From Gammaproteobacteria bacterium (lineage in GTDB: Bacteria > Pseudomonadota > Gammaproteobacteria > Pseudomonadales > Porticoccaceae): a stretch of 64,000 nt of DNA. Below, one piece after another: positions 17,400 through 26,854 of this stretch (position 1 is the first letter of the stretch; every line of letters starts with the position of its first letter). Where the stretch lies: NCBI GenBank assembly GCA_016708925.1, contig JADJET010000009.1, positions 1 to 64,000 on the forward strand. Direction: 5' to 3'. Under the pieces are notes generated by a model that did no database searches, was not told the origin of the DNA, and saw only the letters and a program-made list of their open reading frames with translations. The translations under genes and the position numbers were made by a program.

Positions 17400-18764
17400 T
17401 CAGGCGCTCCCGTCGGGCGTCGCCACGGCCGCTTCTTCCGACAGCGGAAACTCCACACGGACCGACAACCCGGTACCGAACGCAGAGGCTCCAAAGCGAA
17501 TGGTCGCGCGGTGCAGATCCGCGATCAGTTTCACGATCGAAAGGCCCAGACCGCTGCCGGAGGCGGGGTTGCGGTCGCCCCCGATGCGGTAGAAGCGGTC
17601 GAACACCCGCTCCCGTTCCGACTCCGCCATACCCGGACCTGAATCGCTGATCTCGAGAATCACCCGCTCGGTCGTGGCACTGGTCGCGACGGCAATCTGC
17701 CCGCCCATGGGCGTGTAGCGGCTGGCATTCGCCACGAGATTGTCCACCAGCGTGGTGATCGCGAAGCGATCCCCGAGAATGGGCTGGCTGTGGCCTTCGA
17801 AATGGATTTCCTGCTCCTTGCACTCGAACTCCGCGTAGCGATTGGCGACCGTTTGCCGCGCAATTTCGGTGAGGTCGAGGACTTCCATGGTGGCCCGGTA
17901 GTGCTCTGGCTCCATGCGGTAGAGCAGCAGGATTTGCGTGATCAGATGCTCCAGGCGCGTCGCCTCCGCCTGCAACTGGGCCAGTGTCGGGTCGCCGGGC
18001 GGCAGTTTCGCGGCAAGATTGTGCAGGTGTATTTTCAGGGCGGCGATGGGGGTGCGCAATTCGTGGGCGGCATCGGCGGTGAGGCGCCGTTCCCGCGCGA
18101 AGGAGCGCGCCAGGCGATTCAGCAGGGCGTTTACGGCGGCCACAATCACCGCGAGCTCCTCGGGGGGATCGTCGAGGTCGAGGGGCGACAGGTCAGCGGC
18201 TTTCTTGTGGCGCAGCTGCGACGCCAGGCGCGCCAGCAGACGCAGCCCGTGACCGACAATGATCCAGATGAACAATGCCGCGACCGGCAGACTGACGACC
18301 ACCGCGAGGACGGATTCCATCACGATGCTGTCGGCCAGCAGATAGCGGGTGTCGGCGCGCTGGGCGACCAGAATCCAGTGGTCGCTAGCCTGGGCATGGC
18401 GCACCAGTACGCGCCAGCGCTGGCCGTTGAAGTTGCGGTCGTGAAAGCCGGGTTCAAAGGGTGCGATGGCGGTGGCGGGGGCATCGGCGGAGTACAGAAT
18501 GAGCCGTTGTTGATCCTCGGTCCAGATCTGAAAGGCCGCCTGCCCGGCGCTCGGGGTGAGGCCGCGGTCGGCCTCGGGCGTCGTTTGCGGAGGTTGTGCG
18601 GCCAGCAGCGCGGCGATCAGGCTGGCGGTATCCGAGAGCTGCGCATCGAAGAGGGTCTGCGCGGCGGCAACGCTGGTGCGGTAGCCGTAGAGCGCGGCCA
18701 CGAAGCTGGTCAGGGTGATCGCGGACAGCACCGCGATCACCAGGTAGGAGCGGATGGACTTCAT
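17400..18764 (-). CDS. Sensor histidine kinase (QseC-like)
   Basis: The 454-residue kinase has a TM helix at residues 8-26, a periplasmic domain to about 150, and a second TM helix (VLAVVVSLPVAALFIWIIVG). A HAMP-like linker follows, then an H-box DAAHELRTPIAAL with the phospho-acceptor His234. The ATP-binding part has the N-box LVDNLVANASRYTP, G1 EISDSGPGMAE, the F-box VFDRFYRIGG and the G2 SGSGLGLSIVK. The architecture matches QseC/PmrB kinases. The gene start overlaps the response-regulator stop (ATGA), so the two are translationally coupled. It probably controls the downstream cupredoxin and FTR1 genes. Confidence 0.92.
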   Translation of the reverse strand: MKSIRSYLVIAVLSAITLTSFVAALYGYRTSVAAAQTLFDAQLSDTASLIAALLAAQPPQTTPEADRGLTPSAGQAAFQIWTEDQQRLILYSADAPATAIAPFEPGFHDRNFNGQRWRVLVRHAQASDHWILVAQRADTRYLLADSIVMESVLAVVVSLPVAALFIWIIVGHGLRLLARLASQLRHKKAADLSPLDLDDPPEELAVIVAAVNALLNRLARSFARERRLTADAAHELRTPIAALKIHLHNLAAKLPPGDPTLAQLQAEATRLEHLITQILLLYRMEPEHYRATMEVLDLTEIARQTVANRYAEFECKEQEIHFEGHSQPILGDRFAITTLVDNLVANASRYTPMGGQIAVATSATTERVILEISDSGPGMAESERERVFDRFYRIGGDRNPASGSGLGLSIVKLIADLHRATIRFGASAFGTGLSVRVEFPLSEEAAVATPDGSA

Positions 18765-19420
18765 GGCAGGCGCAGGCTGTAACCGATGCCGCGCACCGTC
18801 TTGATGACATCCGCGCTCAGCTTGCGGCGCAAATGGTGGATGTGGACTTCAAGGGCGTTGCTGGCGACCTCTTCGCCCCAGGCGTAGAGCTTGCCCTCCA
18901 GGGCTTCGCGGGTGAGCACCTTGCCGCGATTTTCCATGAGTGCGCGGAGCAGTGCGTATTCACGGCGCGAGAGGTCCACCGGTTGGTCGCCTTTGGTCAG
19001 CTCGCGCGTGGCCAGGTTCAAGCTCAGGTCGCCGGCGGTCAGGATGCTGCCGGTGGCGCTGCCCAGGCGCCGGCTCATGGCGCGCAGACGCGCGTCCAGT
19101 TCGTCGATGTCGAAGGGTTTGGCGAGATAGTCATCGGCGCCGAGATCCAGACCGGCGATCTTTTCGCTCGTGGTGTCTCGCGCGGTGAGGATCAGCACCG
19201 GGATCGTGCGATTGGTGTTGCGCAACTGGCGCAGCACGTCCAGGCCGTCCATGTCCGGCAGCCCGAGGTCGAGGATGATCAGGTCGGGCGGATCGGTCTG
19301 CACGGCGAGCAGCGCGTGGTCGCCGCGCGCCACGTGATTGACGGCAAAACCCTTGTTGCGCAGGGCCAGCGACAGTCCTGCCGCCAGCGATGTGTCGTCT
19401 TCCACCAGCAGCAGTCGCAA
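18761..19420 (-). CDS. OmpR/QseB-family response regulator
   Basis: The 219-residue protein has a receiver domain with acidic pocket VEDD, phospho-acceptor Asp51 in LIILDLGLPDMDG, Thr79 in ILTAR and Lys101 in YLAKPFD. The C-terminal winged helix is typical (LSRREYALLRALMENRGKVL, then VHIHHLRRKL and TVRGIGYSLR). It pairs with the kinase that overlaps its 3' end. The TPR protein gene ends 26 bp upstream on the same strand. No clear direct-repeat binding site was found upstream. Confidence 0.93.
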   Translation of the reverse strand: MRLLLVEDDTSLAAGLSLALRNKGFAVNHVARGDHALLAVQTDPPDLIILDLGLPDMDGLDVLRQLRNTNRTIPVLILTARDTTSEKIAGLDLGADDYLAKPFDIDELDARLRAMSRRLGSATGSILTAGDLSLNLATRELTKGDQPVDLSRREYALLRALMENRGKVLTREALEGKLYAWGEEVASNALEVHIHHLRRKLSADVIKTVRGIGYSLRLP

Positions 19421-19446
19421 CGCGAAACTCCCCGGGTAAGAGCAGG

Positions 19447-20094
19447 CTATTGTGCGTGAATTCTGGCGAGGAGTTTGGCGATGTCGCGCCGCCGGCCGGC
19501 GTCGGCGAGCACCTGCCCCGGGCGCGGCGGCGCTTTCTGGGCACGCAACAAATACACCCGCGCCTCCCGGCGCTGGCCCTCCTCCAGCAGGAAATCGCCA
19601 TAAAAATAGTTGCTGTCGATGCCAGCGGGATCGGCCTTGACGCCCTTGAGCAGCAGCTCTCGCGCCTTTTTGCGGTCGCCGAAACCTACTGGCCAGCCCG
19701 GCGTCTTGTAGTAGAGCGCGCCGAGCTGGGTGTAGGCGGCGCCGTCCATGGCCTTGGGATCAATGGCCAGTGCCCGCTCCAGATCGATACGCGCCGCCGT
19801 GGCGGCATTCAGCGAATTGATGCCGGTAGCGGCGCTTGCCAGGGTCGCCTGGATCATGCCGGACCAGATCCAGACTTCGACACGTTTGGGGTTCAGTGCC
19901 GCCAGGCGCACCGCGCTTTGCGCCAGGGTTTCCAGTGCGGCAATGCGGGGCTGGCCGCGCATTTCATAGTTGGCAACCGCCCAACGCTGCTGCAAATCGG
20001 TCAGGCGGGTTTTGAGGTTGGGCTCCGCAGCCACCGCCAGCGCGGTGAGCAGCATCAGGGCGGCGAGCAGGAGCGGACGCATCACGGGCTTCAT
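19447..20094 (-). CDS. Exported TPR-repeat protein heading the metal-import cluster
   Basis: I chose the ATG at 20094 because it starts a good signal peptide (MKPVMRPLLLAALMLLTALA, cut after AVAA). The frame itself is open further upstream. The mature 190 residues are helical with TPR-like repeats (ARIDLERALAIDPKAMDGAA, YTQLGALYYKTPGWPVGFGD, ARELLLKGVKADPAGID, ARVYLLRAQKAPPRPGQ). Such proteins appear in front of cupredoxin/two-component clusters, but their role is unknown. It would act in the periplasm as a protein-binding scaffold. Confidence 0.8.
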   Translation of the reverse strand: MKPVMRPLLLAALMLLTALAVAAEPNLKTRLTDLQQRWAVANYEMRGQPRIAALETLAQSAVRLAALNPKRVEVWIWSGMIQATLASAATGINSLNAATAARIDLERALAIDPKAMDGAAYTQLGALYYKTPGWPVGFGDRKKARELLLKGVKADPAGIDSNYFYGDFLLEEGQRREARVYLLRAQKAPPRPGQVLADAGRRRDIAKLLARIHAQ

Positions 20095-20303
20095 TGCAGA
20101 TTCGTTCCCCCGTCGGGAAAGGGCTCGCGCTGTTGCGTTATGGCAGCGATCGCGTATTGAACCGGGTTGGCTGCGCCCGGGTCCAGTGAAATCCGCTTGC
20201 GGCGGGTTTTCCGGAGGGCTGGCTCCGCCACCCACAAAGCCCTGGGTGTCACCCCAAGGCTGTGTCGACGTGATGGTGATCAGGCCGGCGCGCAGCGGCG
20301 GGA

Positions 20304-20456
20304 TCAGTCCTTGCCAAAGTAGATGCCGGAACCCTTGGTGCCGTTGTCCTTGAGCGAGGCGAACAGATGCACGCCGTCGCGCTTGCCGTCGCCGTCATTG
20401 TCCGGCTCCGCTACCCAGATGTCGCTCGGCACATTGTCTTTGACTGCCCGGGTCCG
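20304..20456 (-). pseudogene. Possible 3' remnant of a PhoX/DUF839-type protein
   Basis: The last 50 residues of this minus-strand frame read SDIWVAEPDNDGDGKRDGVH, then LFASLKDNGTKGSGIYFGKD and a stop. The DxDxDG calcium-loop and the GIYFGKD end recall the C-terminal part of PhoX-like phosphatases, which normally continue for another 30-50 residues. The upstream sequence of the frame is not recognisable. I regard this as a fragment. The surrounding gap 20095-20627 holds no other gene that I can support. Confidence 0.35.
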
Positions 20457-20627
20457 CTCGATGGGTTGTCCGTGGACCGATGTCCTGGCAATCGGTGCGG
20501 CGCCGCAGGTTGGGCGGTATGCGCAACGGCCGCCAGCGACCGCTGGCCGTGCCAGCCGGCACCGGGATTGGTGGTAAGGTGGCCACAGAAAATTTCCCTG
20601 GTGCTCATTGCGAACTTCCCGGTACCC

Positions 20628-21299
20628 ATGACCAATTCGACGAAACCCCCCGATATCGCCAATCGCTACGACGAAGGTACCGCGCGCCATTATTCCGCAG
20701 TTCACCGCGGCAGTTGGAGTCGGCGCATCAGTTCATGGCGCGAAATCAGCCTCGCCCGGCGCGCTCTGGCGCTGGCCGGTAACCCGGAATCGGTGCTCGA
20801 CATGCCCTGTGGCGCCGGCCGGTTCTGGCCCATGCTCGCGCGCACATCGGCGCGGCGCCTGCTTGCCGGTGACAACAGTCCGGCGATGCTGGCCGCGGCG
20901 GTTGCCGGTGCCGCACCCGCGACGCGCGCGCGCTTCGAAGTGAGTCCCATGGATGCCTTTGCACTGCCGCTGGCGGACGCCGCCGTCGACCATGTGCTTT
21001 GCATGCGCCTGCTCCATCATTTTGCGGCGCCAGCGGATCGCCTGCGCATTCTGCGCGAAATCCATCGCGTCGCGCGCAGCGGCGCCACCATCAGTCTGTG
21101 GGTGGACGGCAATCTTCAGGCGCGCCGCCGGCGGTGTCAGGAAGCGCGCCGTGATCCCGCGTTCCCTCCCAACCGGATCATCGTTGCCCGCGCGGTCATC
21201 GAGGCCGAGCTGGTGGAAGCCGGTTTCCGCATTCGCAAGCGGCTGGACATGCTGCACTGGATCGGCAAGCGCCGGCTTTATGTGCTCGACAAGGTGTGA
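20628..21299 (+). CDS. Class I SAM-dependent methyltransferase
   Basis: The product has 223 residues from the ATG at 20628. The Rossmann motif I is VLDMPCGAGRFWPML (near 50-64), motif II region RRLLAGDNSPAMLAAA, and motif IV PLADAAVDHVLCMRLLHHFA. The later REIHRVARSG and the phrase ISLWVDGN are typical of UbiE/Methyltransf_11 enzymes. The substrate cannot be told. It stands alone on the plus strand, with a small hairpin (CCCGC...GCGGG) just after the stop that could act as a weak terminator. Confidence 0.85.
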   Translation: MTNSTKPPDIANRYDEGTARHYSAVHRGSWSRRISSWREISLARRALALAGNPESVLDMPCGAGRFWPMLARTSARRLLAGDNSPAMLAAAVAGAAPATRARFEVSPMDAFALPLADAAVDHVLCMRLLHHFAAPADRLRILREIHRVARSGATISLWVDGNLQARRRRCQEARRDPAFPPNRIIVARAVIEAELVEAGFRIRKRLDMLHWIGKRRLYVLDKV

Positions 21300-21402
21300 T
21301 GTTGCGACGGACCCCGCTTGATGCGGGTCGTCACCATGGCGTTGGCTTCGACCCGACTCCTGACCCCGCACTTTCCGATTCTCATGTCCCTGATGGCGTT
21401 AA

Positions 21403-21475
21403 CAGCTTGCTGAAAAACGTCGTGAGGTGGCCCGCTGCGAGGCGCGCGGCGCGTCGCGTCCGAGACCCAGCCTGC
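21403..21475 (-). repeat. Partial copy of the 141-bp inverted-repeat element
   Basis: The segment starts CAGCTTGCTGAAAAACGTCG and continues GTGAGGTGGCC, which is the reverse complement of the right end of the complete copies at 44836 and 48816. Similarity fades after about 70 bp, at the boundary with the flavodoxin gene. So only half an element remains. Confidence 0.75.
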
Positions 21476-21488
21476 GAAAGGCTTCACC

Positions 21489-22022
21489 CTACTTCCCGAC
21501 GTGCCGCGCGAACTCCGTCGTGATCTGCCCGCACCAGACCTGGATTCGAGCGGGTGAGAGTTCGAACTCGCTGGCGTCGTCCAGCGCCAGCCCCAGAAAG
21601 TGTTGGCCGTCCGGAGTCAGTCCCCTCGAGTGGGTAAACCGGTATCCCTGCGCGGGCCACAGCCCGATAGTGGTCGCGCCGAGCTGGGTTATCCGGGTCG
21701 AGAGATAACCCAGCGCATCCTGAAACCACTCCGGATAGCCGTCCTGGTCGCCCAGCCCGTACAGCGCAACGACTTTGTCTGACCAATCCACTTCCGTCAG
21801 GTCTGGCCACACCCGCTCCCAGTCCTCCTGCAATTCGCCGTAGTCCCAGGTGGGGATGCCCAGAATCAGGCGCTGATACTGGTTGGCGGTGCGCAGGGCG
21901 GTGTGGGCGATGTCGTGGATCTCGACGCGAAACCCGGGGAGGGCCGCAGCGATTTGCTCGGCGGCCATCTGGGTATAGCAGGTCGAGGAGCCGAAGAAGA
22001 TGCCTATCGCCGGGGCCGACAT
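21489..22022 (-). CDS. Flavodoxin (long-chain type)
   Basis: The product has 177 residues from the ATG at 22022, immediately after the trmL stop; a GTG at 22034 is an alternative. The FMN phosphate loop is FFGSSTCYTQMAA. The second FMN loop is LGIPTWDYGELQEDWE and the third is ALYGLGDQDGYPEWFQDALG, including the Trp and Tyr that stack on the flavin. The sequence WPAQGYRFTHSRGL followed by FLGLALDD is typical of FldA/FldB. It would carry electrons in the cytoplasm to partners such as biotin or methionine synthase. No reductase is nearby. Confidence 0.92.
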   Translation of the reverse strand: MSAPAIGIFFGSSTCYTQMAAEQIAAALPGFRVEIHDIAHTALRTANQYQRLILGIPTWDYGELQEDWERVWPDLTEVDWSDKVVALYGLGDQDGYPEWFQDALGYLSTRITQLGATTIGLWPAQGYRFTHSRGLTPDGQHFLGLALDDASEFELSPARIQVWCGQITTEFARHVGK

Positions 22023-22023
22023 T

Positions 22024-22488
22024 TCAGCGGGCACCCGCGAAACCCAGTTGGCGCCAGGCTTCGTAACTCGCTACCGCCACCGCGTTGGCAAGATTCATGC
22101 TGCGGCTGTCCGGACGCATCGGAATGCGCAGGCGGTGCTCGGGAGCGACCGCTGCCAGTACCTGCTGGTTCAGTCCGCGGGTTTCGGCGCCAAACAACAG
22201 GCAGTCGCCGCTCTGGTAGTCAATTTCGGTGTGGTGTCGCCCGGCGTGGGTTGAAAAAGCCAGCAGACGCCCGGCACCGAGCGCCTTCCGGCAGCTCGCC
22301 CAGTCGGCGTGGACCCGCAAGGGCTGCCACTCGTGGTAGTCGAGGCCCGCCCGTCGCATACGTTTGTCATCCAGCGTGAAAGCCAGCGGCTCGACCAGGT
22401 GCAGGGTAAACCCGGTGTTGGCGCAGAGGCGGATGATATTTCCGGTGTTCGGCGGAATTTCCGGCTCGATCAGGACAATGTTCAGCAT
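22024..22488 (-). CDS. trmL: tRNA (cytidine/uridine-34-2'-O)-methyltransferase TrmL
   Basis: The product has 154 residues from the ATG at 22488, the normal TrmL length. SPOUT motifs are complete: LNIVLIEPEIPPNTGNIIRL at the start, LFGAETRGL in the middle, and LRIPMRPDSRSMNLANAVAV in the knot. TrmL methylates the wobble ribose of tRNA-Leu isoacceptors. It is divergent from smc (128 bp between starts) and directly upstream of flavodoxin, so the two probably share a transcript. Confidence 0.92.
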   Translation of the reverse strand: MLNIVLIEPEIPPNTGNIIRLCANTGFTLHLVEPLAFTLDDKRMRRAGLDYHEWQPLRVHADWASCRKALGAGRLLAFSTHAGRHHTEIDYQSGDCLLFGAETRGLNQQVLAAVAPEHRLRIPMRPDSRSMNLANAVAVASYEAWRQLGFAGAR

Positions 22489-22615
22489 GTTGTCGCGTGT
22501 GGCGGGATTCGCTTGGAGGCCGAGGGTAAAACCTTGTCGGACGCGATACAGGGTGTAAAATCCTCGGCGCAACGCCCCGCCGGGGCTGGTGTGAACCCAG
22601 GGTCACCAATCCTCG

Positions 22616-25600
22616 ATGCGTCTGAAGTGTATCAAACTGGCGGGCTTCAAATCCTTCGTCGATCCCACCACGGTCAACCTACCCGGCAATCTCTGTGCCG
22701 TGGTCGGCCCCAACGGCTGCGGCAAATCCAACATCATCGACGCGGTGCGCTGGGTAATGGGGGAAATTTCCGCCAAACACTTGCGCGGCGAGTCGATGGC
22801 CGATGTCATCTTCAGCGGTTCGGGCACCCGCAAACCCGTGGCGCAGGCCACCATCGAACTGATTTTCGACAATTCCGCCGGTACCCTGGGCGGTGAATAC
22901 GCCGCCTATGCCGAAATTTCCGTCAAGCGCCGGGTCTCCCGGGACGGGCAGTCCGCCTACTTCCTCAACGGCAGCCGGTGTCGCCGTCGCGATGTCACCG
23001 ACGTGTTTCTGGGCACCGGGCTGGGTCCGCGCAGCTACGCCATCATCGAGCAGGGCATGATCTCGGGCCTGATCGAATCGCGACCGGAAGATCTGCGGGT
23101 CTACATCGAGGAAGCGGCGGGTATTTCCAAGTACAAGGAGCGGCGCAAGGACACCGAGACCCGCATCCGCCACACTCGCGAGAACCTCGAACGGCTCACC
23201 GATATTCGCGACGAAATGGGGCGTCAGCTCGACCGCCTGGAACGTCAGGCCGCCGCCGCCGAAAAGTACCGTGTGCTCAAGGCCGAAGAGCGTCAACTCA
23301 ATGCCCAGCATCTGGCGCTCAACTGGCGCGATTACGACGCCGATGCGCGCGGCCGCGAAGCCGTGATTGCGGAGCAGGCGACCGCACTCGAAGCCCTGAT
23401 TGCCGAGCGCCATGGGGCGGAGGCGGCCCTGGAGCGTCTGCGCGCCGATCACGCTGGCGCCAATGAGGTGCTCAACGGCGCGCAGCAGCAGTTCTACGCC
23501 ATCGGCGCGGAAGTATCGGCGGTCGAGCAGAAAATCCAGCACGGCAAGGAACAGATCCGCCGCCTGCGCGCCGACCTGGAGCAGGTCGAGCGCAATCTGG
23601 TTGAATCCCGCCAGCATCTCGAAAACGACACCCTGCGCAATACGGCCTGGAGCGCGGAACTGGCCGAGGTGACTCCCGCGCGGGAGGCGGCACAGCGGCA
23701 ATCCGCCGCCGCCGCCGCCGAACTCCAGGAGGACGAGCGCCTGCTGCACGACGTGCAGCAGCGCTGGGAAGTCGCGCAGCGCGAAAGCGCCGAAGCCCAG
23801 CGGCGCATGGATCAGACGCAGGCGCGCATCCAGCATCTGGACAGTGCCACCACGCGGACGGCGGACCGTTTGCGGCGCCTGCGCGCGGAGCTAGCCGAAG
23901 TGAATGCCGCGCTGCCCAGCGCCGACCTGGAAGTCCTTGGGCGGCAACTGGCTGAGCAGGAGCGGGCCAACGCGGTGCAACAGGAGGAGCGCGCGCAAAT
24001 CTCGTCCGCGATCGCCGCGACGCGTGCGCAGCAGGTGGAGATCGCCACGACGCTCAATGCCGAACGCAAGCAATTGCAGGAGCTGCAAGGCCGGCGGGCG
24101 GGACTCGTCACCTTGCTGGACGCCGCGCGCGCGAAAGGCGAGGGCGCCGGCGCCTGGTTGAAAGCGCGTGGTCTCGAGAAACTGCCCCGGCTCGCCGATG
24201 GCCTGGACGTGGAGCCCGGCTGGGAACTCGCCGTCGAGACGGTGCTCGGCACCGACTTGCAGGCCCTGTGTGCCGGCGCCATCGAACCGCTGCGCGGCGA
24301 GTTTGCCAGCTTCGCGCGCGGCCATTTGTCACTGGTGGAAGCCGGCGCGGTTCAGGCCGCCGCGCCGGCCGGCAAACTGCCGCGCCTGGTCGACAAATTG
24401 CGGGATGCCCGGCCGCTGGCCGAGCCGCTGCTGATCAACATTTATGCGGCGGACGATTTTGAATCCGGCTGGGCACAACGCGCTGGCCTGCATGCCGGCG
24501 AATCGATCATTTCCCGGGACGGCATCTGGTTTGGCGCCAACTGGCTGCGCCTGATCCGCGGCGACGATCTGGCGGGCGGCGTCTTGATTCGCAAGCGTGA
24601 ACTGGCGGCGGTGGAGCAGCAAATTCTTGCCGCCGATGCCCGTATCGCCGTCGCCGCCGAGCAGCACAGCGCCGCCGAGACGGCGCTGCGCGATCTGGAA
24701 GTACAGCGCGGCGCCACCGAGCAGCAGCTCGCGCGCGCGCAGCGCGAGTACGCCGATCTCCGCGCCAAACAGAGTGCCGAACAGGCGCGGAGCAAGCAGC
24801 TCGACGAGCGCAACCAGCGCGTGCTGCGTGAGCTTGGCGAAGCCGAAGCACTGCTGGCGAAAGAGGTGGCCGAGGTCGGTGACGCCCGCCGCGACCTCCA
24901 GGGGCTGCTCGATCAGATGCAGGCGGCGAACAGTGCGGTCGACGCGATTGCCGCCGAACGGAACCGTCGCCGGGAAGCGGTCGCCGCCGTGCGGAGTGCC
25001 GCCCAACACCAGCGCGATGCCTTGCATCAACTCGATTTGCGCGAGCGTTCGCTGACCGCCCAGCTCGGCTCCGTCCGCGAGGGGCTCGAGCGCATTCGTG
25101 CGCAAGTGGACCGCCTGACCGAGCGGCGCGATGGGCTGGCCCTCGAGCTGGCGGGTAGCGAAGATCCGGCGGCGCTCCTGCAACAGCAACTCCAGGACAA
25201 GCTCGCCGCGCGGCTGGCGGCGGAGACCACGCTCGCCACGGCGCGGGCGGCGGTCGAACGTCTCGACGCCGCGCTGCGTACCGAGGAAGCGCGCCGAGTG
25301 ACCGCCGAGCGTCAGGTGCAGGCGCAGCGCGAGCGCCTGGAACAGCTGCGCCTGGCCGGGCGCGAAGTCCGGATCCGCGCCGACGGTATCGCGGAGCAAC
25401 TCCAGAGTCAGGGATTCACGGTCGCAGCGCTGCTGGCCGATCTGCCGGATGCGGCCGCCGCGCCCAACTGGCAGGAGCAGCTCGATGCGCTGGATCGCCG
25501 CATCCAGCGGCTGGGGCCAATCAACCTCGCCGCCGTCGACGAGTTTCGGCAACAGTCCGAACGCAAGGTTTATCTCGATGCCCAGGATGCCGAATTGCGG

Positions 25601-26128
25601 GATGCTCTGGAGACGCTGGAAAGCGCCATCCGCAAGATTGATCGCGAAACGCGCGCACGCTTTCGGGAGACTTTCGACAGGATCAACAGCTCGCTCCAGG
25701 AGCTGTTCCCCAAACTGTTCGGCGGCGGTCAGGCGGGTCTGGAATTGACCGGTGACGACCTGCTCGACACCGGCGTGACCATCATGGCGCAACCGCCCGG
25801 CAAGCGGAATGCCACCATTCATCTACTCTCGGGCGGCGAGAAAGCGTTGACGGCCATTGCGCTGGTATTCTCGATCTTTCAGCTCAATCCGGCGCCGTTT
25901 TGCATGCTCGACGAGGTGGATGCGCCGCTGGACGACATCAATGCCGAGCGCTACGCGAACCTGGTGCGGGAGATGTCCGAGAAAGTGCAATTTATTTACA
26001 TCACGCATAACAAGATCAGCATGGAAATCGCGGGTCAGCTGCTCGGTGTTACCATGCATGAACCCGGGGTATCGCGACTGGTGGCGGTGGATGTCGATGA
26101 AGCCGTTCGCCTGGCCGAAGCCGGTTGA
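22616..26128 (+). CDS. smc: Chromosome segregation ATPase SMC
   Basis: The 1170-residue protein has full SMC architecture. The N-terminal Walker A is GPNGCGKS (31-38), followed by a long coiled coil from about 165 to 500. A globular hinge lies at about 500-660 (VETVLGTDLQALCAGAIEPL), then the return coiled coil. The C-terminal head carries the signature LLSGGEKALTAIAL (near 1070), Walker B FCMLDEVDAPLDD and the H-loop YITHNK. With ScpA/ScpB (encoded at 35.8-37.3 kb) it would form the condensin. Having SMC-ScpAB rather than MukBEF separates this organism from the enteric lineage. It is followed by zipA and ligA. Confidence 0.97.
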   Translation: MRLKCIKLAGFKSFVDPTTVNLPGNLCAVVGPNGCGKSNIIDAVRWVMGEISAKHLRGESMADVIFSGSGTRKPVAQATIELIFDNSAGTLGGEYAAYAEISVKRRVSRDGQSAYFLNGSRCRRRDVTDVFLGTGLGPRSYAIIEQGMISGLIESRPEDLRVYIEEAAGISKYKERRKDTETRIRHTRENLERLTDIRDEMGRQLDRLERQAAAAEKYRVLKAEERQLNAQHLALNWRDYDADARGREAVIAEQATALEALIAERHGAEAALERLRADHAGANEVLNGAQQQFYAIGAEVSAVEQKIQHGKEQIRRLRADLEQVERNLVESRQHLENDTLRNTAWSAELAEVTPAREAAQRQSAAAAAELQEDERLLHDVQQRWEVAQRESAEAQRRMDQTQARIQHLDSATTRTADRLRRLRAELAEVNAALPSADLEVLGRQLAEQERANAVQQEERAQISSAIAATRAQQVEIATTLNAERKQLQELQGRRAGLVTLLDAARAKGEGAGAWLKARGLEKLPRLADGLDVEPGWELAVETVLGTDLQALCAGAIEPLRGEFASFARGHLSLVEAGAVQAAAPAGKLPRLVDKLRDARPLAEPLLINIYAADDFESGWAQRAGLHAGESIISRDGIWFGANWLRLIRGDDLAGGVLIRKRELAAVEQQILAADARIAVAAEQHSAAETALRDLEVQRGATEQQLARAQREYADLRAKQSAEQARSKQLDERNQRVLRELGEAEALLAKEVAEVGDARRDLQGLLDQMQAANSAVDAIAAERNRRREAVAAVRSAAQHQRDALHQLDLRERSLTAQLGSVREGLERIRAQVDRLTERRDGLALELAGSEDPAALLQQQLQDKLAARLAAETTLATARAAVERLDAALRTEEARRVTAERQVQAQRERLEQLRLAGREVRIRADGIAEQLQSQGFTVAALLADLPDAAAAPNWQEQLDALDRRIQRLGPINLAAVDEFRQQSERKVYLDAQDAELRDALETLESAIRKIDRETRARFRETFDRINSSLQELFPKLFGGGQAGLELTGDDLLDTGVTIMAQPPGKRNATIHLLSGGEKALTAIALVFSIFQLNPAPFCMLDEVDAPLDDINAERYANLVREMSEKVQFIYITHNKISMEIAGQLLGVTMHEPGVSRLVAVDVDEAVRLAEAG

Positions 26129-26176
26129 TACCGTTGCCCGGAACCCGGCGATCAATTTGAACGAGGTACGATAGAG

Positions 26177-26854
26177 ATGGATTTTGGCCCGCGGGAGGTC
26201 CTCATCGCACTGGGCGCCCTGTTGGTGTGCGGCATCGTCCTGGATGGTGTGCGCAGAATGCGGGCCGCCCGGCGCGGCAGTTTGCGCGGCCCGCGTCGAC
26301 AATCCATTTTTGATGACGACGCGGGCGCCGTGGCCGGCAACGACAACGACGAGTTGCCCGGGCCGGTGCGGGTGGTCGCGATTCGCGACGAATTGACGGC
26401 GGCGGAGATCAACCAGAATCTGCGCAAGAACAGCGATACCACGTTCGCCCGCCGCACCGCCGCATACCGAGAGCTCGCGCAGGGCGAGACTCGGGACCCA
26501 GCGGCGCCGGCCCCACTGGCTGACCACGAGCCACTCCTCGCGCAGGATTCCGACCGCTTTACGACGCCTGTTGCGGAACCGGACACGATGACGGCGGAGC
26601 ACCTGATACCGGAGCCGGAAGCCACCGCCGAACTGGCGGACAAGCTCCACCTCGACGCGGACGACCTGCCGCTTTTCAAAGGCGAGCCAGCCACGGAAAT
26701 ATCCCTTGGCGAGGCAAAATCCGCGCGTTCCGCACGGGGTGGAAAACGGCGCGGCAAGGCGGCAGCGGGCGCCGATGCGGTGGCGTCCGACGCGGGGTTT
26801 TCCGGAACCGCGGCTCCCGAAGCCGTGAAATGGACGCCGTCGTCATTCACTTGA
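26177..26854 (+). CDS. zipA: Cell division protein ZipA, N-terminal membrane anchor and linker (split by apparent frameshift)
   Basis: This part encodes the TM anchor (VLIALGALLVCGIVLDGVRRM), a basic patch and a long charged linker rich in Ala, Glu and Pro, as in ZipA. The frame then runs into a short meaningless tail ending at 26854. The FtsZ-binding domain continues in the next frame from 26830. Adding one A to the AAA at 26827-26829 fuses both into a standard ZipA of about 360 residues. ZipA tethers FtsZ to the membrane. As the gene is essential in model gammaproteobacteria, the break is more likely a base-call error than a real loss, unless two separate polypeptides work together. Confidence 0.85.
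   Translation: MDFGPREVLIALGALLVCGIVLDGVRRMRAARRGSLRGPRRQSIFDDDAGAVAGNDNDELPGPVRVVAIRDELTAAEINQNLRKNSDTTFARRTAAYRELAQGETRDPAAPAPLADHEPLLAQDSDRFTTPVAEPDTMTAEHLIPEPEATAELADKLHLDADDLPLFKGEPATEISLGEAKSARSARGGKRRGKAAAGADAVASDAGFSGTAAPEAVKWTPSSFT

Noticed and set aside
17790..18782. 330-residue plus-strand frame opposite the histidine kinase
   Set aside because: Shadow of the kinase; no signal or domain.
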